Positions 23,130 to 24,040 of a stretch of DNA of 24,040 nucleotides are shown piece after piece. Location of the stretch: positions 1 to 24,040 of the forward strand of contig BOBG01000020.1 of the NCBI GenBank assembly GCA_026002265.1, written 5' to 3'. The stretch comes from Spirochaetia bacterium. Its GTDB lineage: Bacteria > Spirochaetota > Spirochaetia > Treponematales > Breznakiellaceae. Within the stretch, counting starts at the first letter, position 1. The number at the start of each line of letters is the position of its first letter. The position numbers were made by a program, and so were the translations under genes. The notes below the pieces were generated by a model. That model was given only the letters and a program-made list of their open reading frames with translations, ran no database searches and had not been told where the DNA came from.

Positions 23130-23512
23130 TCATAGCATAGTACCAGTTATTTTTTGTGAAAGCCGGCGCTGTAGCAACGCGAGTTTTTCTTCTATATTTT
23201 CTATCATAAGATTGCTGGGCATTATTCTCAAGATCGTAGCAGTGGAACCGGAAAAATCACATATAAAAATTCTCTTTGGCAAGTCTTTTTCGGGTAAAGT
23301 ATTTTTATAGTCTATAATCTGCCGGAAAAATATATCAAAGTCTGTACCGGGGCTTTTCTTTTCAATTAAAATATGCCCCTAATATACGCACCATAGTAAT
23401 CAGCTTTTATAGAGTATTTATTATCCTGTAGAATTTCAATAGAATTTCCTTCTAATATTTTTTCGACTCTGTTATATCAAAGCGGTCGAATTTTATTCTG
23501 GGATACGGCTTT
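23130..23512 (-). pseudogene. Fragment of a PD-(D/E)XK nuclease, resembling the N-terminus of MmeI-type restriction enzymes
   Basis: Three frames join: KPYPRIKFDRFDITESKK, then KILEGNSIEILQDNKYSIKA and DYYGAYIRG, then HILIEKKSPGTDFDIFFRQI, IDYKNTLPEKDLPKRIFICD and an amphipathic helix to a stop at 23130. The IEKKS strand with an upstream Asp fits a PD-(D/E)XK nuclease, and DLPKRIFICDF parallels the DLPRYVLVCDF of MmeI-like type IIG enzymes. Two frameshifts (one at an A-run near 23472, one near 23380) and loss of the methylase part make it dead. The exact family is uncertain. Confidence 0.42.
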
Positions 23513-23699
23513 CTAGTCCGGAACTAGGATTTTTTAGTTAAAAGCTGAAATTTCTCAGTCTGGAATTAGGATTTTACAGTTAAAATCTCAGATTTTCTAG
23601 TTCTGAACTAGGGTTTTCCAATTAAAAGCTGAAATTTCTCAGTCTGGAACTAGCTTTTTACCGCTAAAAGCTTAGATTTTCTAGTTCAAAATATGAATC
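23510..23699. repeat. Tandem repeat with alternating 41- and 43-bp units
   Basis: Units start with TTTCTAG or TTTCTCAG at 23510, 23551, 23594, 23635 and 23678 (last one partial). Units 1 and 3 (41 bp) resemble each other more than units 2 and 4 (43 bp), giving an 84-bp higher-order period. Most units start with an imperfect palindrome such as CTAGTCCGGAACTAG and end TTAAAAGCTGAAA or a variant. There are no unique spacers, so it is not a CRISPR array. No gene is seen from 23513 to 23886; a TTCCGGT/ACCGGAA hairpin lies at 23818-23846. Confidence 0.8.
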
Positions 23700-23850
23700 A
23701 GTGCTGGTGTATCTTCAATTAAAATCGTTCTGGAACCAGCTTGGTACATTCCAGTCAAAAAAATTATTTTCATCGTTAATATTACATACTGCTTAGTTTC
23801 ATCTGTCAAGAAAAAAATTCCGGTTTTCTTCATAAAAGTACCGGAAATAT

Positions 23851-23879
23851 GAGACATAAAAACTTTTTTCTGTTATAAT
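23851..23879 (+). promoter_or_regulatory. Probable lipA promoter
   Basis: A perfect -10 box TATAAT (23874-23879) has a weak -35 (GAGACA, 23851-23856) at 17 bases. The -10 ends only seven bases before the lipA ATG, so the transcript would begin at or next to the start codon. Confidence 0.55.
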
Positions 23880-23886
23880 GATAGGT

Positions 23887-24040
23887 ATGATTACTGATAT
23901 AACCGATCTGCCGAAGCCGGCGTGGCTTCGTACACGTTTATCAATGACCGGCGAATGGAAAAAGGTAAGCATGGTGCTTAAAACACGTCAATTACGGACT
24001 GTCTGTGATGAAGCGCATTGTCCTAATAAAAGCGAATGTT
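23887..24040 (+). CDS. lipA: Lipoyl synthase, N-terminal part (partial)
   Basis: The window ends after 51 codons. The peptide contains LPKPAWLRTRLSMTGEWKKV, then VLKTRQLRTVCDEAHCPNKS and EC. The three cysteines in C-x4-C-x5-C (40, 45, 51) are the ligands of the auxiliary iron-sulfur cluster of LipA, and the K-P-x-WLR start is typical. LipA is a radical-SAM enzyme that inserts two sulfurs into protein-bound octanoate. The radical-SAM CxxxCxxC motif lies beyond the window. No ribosome-binding site precedes ATG 23887. Confidence 0.93.
   Translation, partial: MITDITDLPKPAWLRTRLSMTGEWKKVSMVLKTRQLRTVCDEAHCPNKSEC

Noticed and set aside
23510..23699. CRISPR array
   Set aside because: Units abut directly with no unique spacers, the repeats are imperfect, and there are no cas genes.
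1..24040. tRNA, rRNA, riboswitch or integron integrase genes
   Set aside because: I saw no cloverleaf with a TTCGANT arm, no rRNA-like segment, no recognisable riboswitch core and no tyrosine-recombinase motif on either strand.

Overview
The window looks like a chromosomal segment of a host-associated spirochaete, most probably a Treponema or close relative. The reasons are an EF-G of the spirochaete/mitochondrial EFG1 type (AHIDSGKT P-loop), spirochaete-style lipoproteins and small outer-membrane barrels, two large methyl-accepting chemotaxis proteins, decayed lipoproteins with the IGDxGPAGG module common in treponemes, and integron-cassette-like sites of a kind reported from treponemes. This is judged from sequence patterns only; no database search was possible.

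Layout. (1) 1-8.9 kb is AT-rich accessory DNA full of broken genes. After the start of a probable membrane pyrophosphatase (1-92, minus) come fragments of an MFS transporter, an IS1595-type transposase and a lipoprotein. A minus-strand four-gene operon follows (4270 to 1369): small barrel, class-C beta-lactamase-fold lipoprotein, C39-like cysteine-peptidase lipoprotein, second barrel. Next are a decayed HNH-type gene, an intact YefM-YoeB toxin-antitoxin pair, a GNAT fragment, a degraded IS5-type element, an intact GyrI-like gene and a broken CsgG/LpoB-like lipoprotein. Dispersed GCATAAC...GTTATGC structures lie between these genes. One 73-bp copy (7503-7575) has the architecture of an integron attC site, and the GyrI-like gene is framed like a gene cassette, so part of this region looks like a decayed cassette array with no integrase in view. 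(2) 9.0-13.4 kb holds two minus-strand chemoreceptors, one with a helical-bundle-like and one with a Cache-like sensor. (3) 13.5-14.9 kb holds an internally deleted IS5/IS427-like element and a REP-associated tyrosine transposase with REP-like repeats, a further copy of which lies at 19.5 kb. (4) 15-22.4 kb is core-like DNA, visibly rich in CCGG: a secreted seven-repeat propeller-like protein, EF-G, a RecA/KaiC-like ATPase, a BatA-like VWA membrane protein, dnaX and, directly upstream of dnaX, the 4.5S SRP RNA with its own promoter. (5) 22.4-23.9 kb holds a Phd-like antitoxin with a broken toxin, a frameshifted restriction-enzyme-like fragment and a 41/43-bp alternating tandem repeat. The window ends in the start of lipA (plus).

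How the genes relate. The core genes serve translation (fusA), protein targeting (ffs), replication (dnaX), lipoate synthesis (lipA) and chemotaxis. The operon at 1.4-4.3 kb has a strong promoter and tightly coupled genes whose products all appear exported to the cell envelope; it is the best candidate here for an undescribed functional unit. The many frameshifts and truncations outside the core show a region with a history of repeated acquisition and decay.
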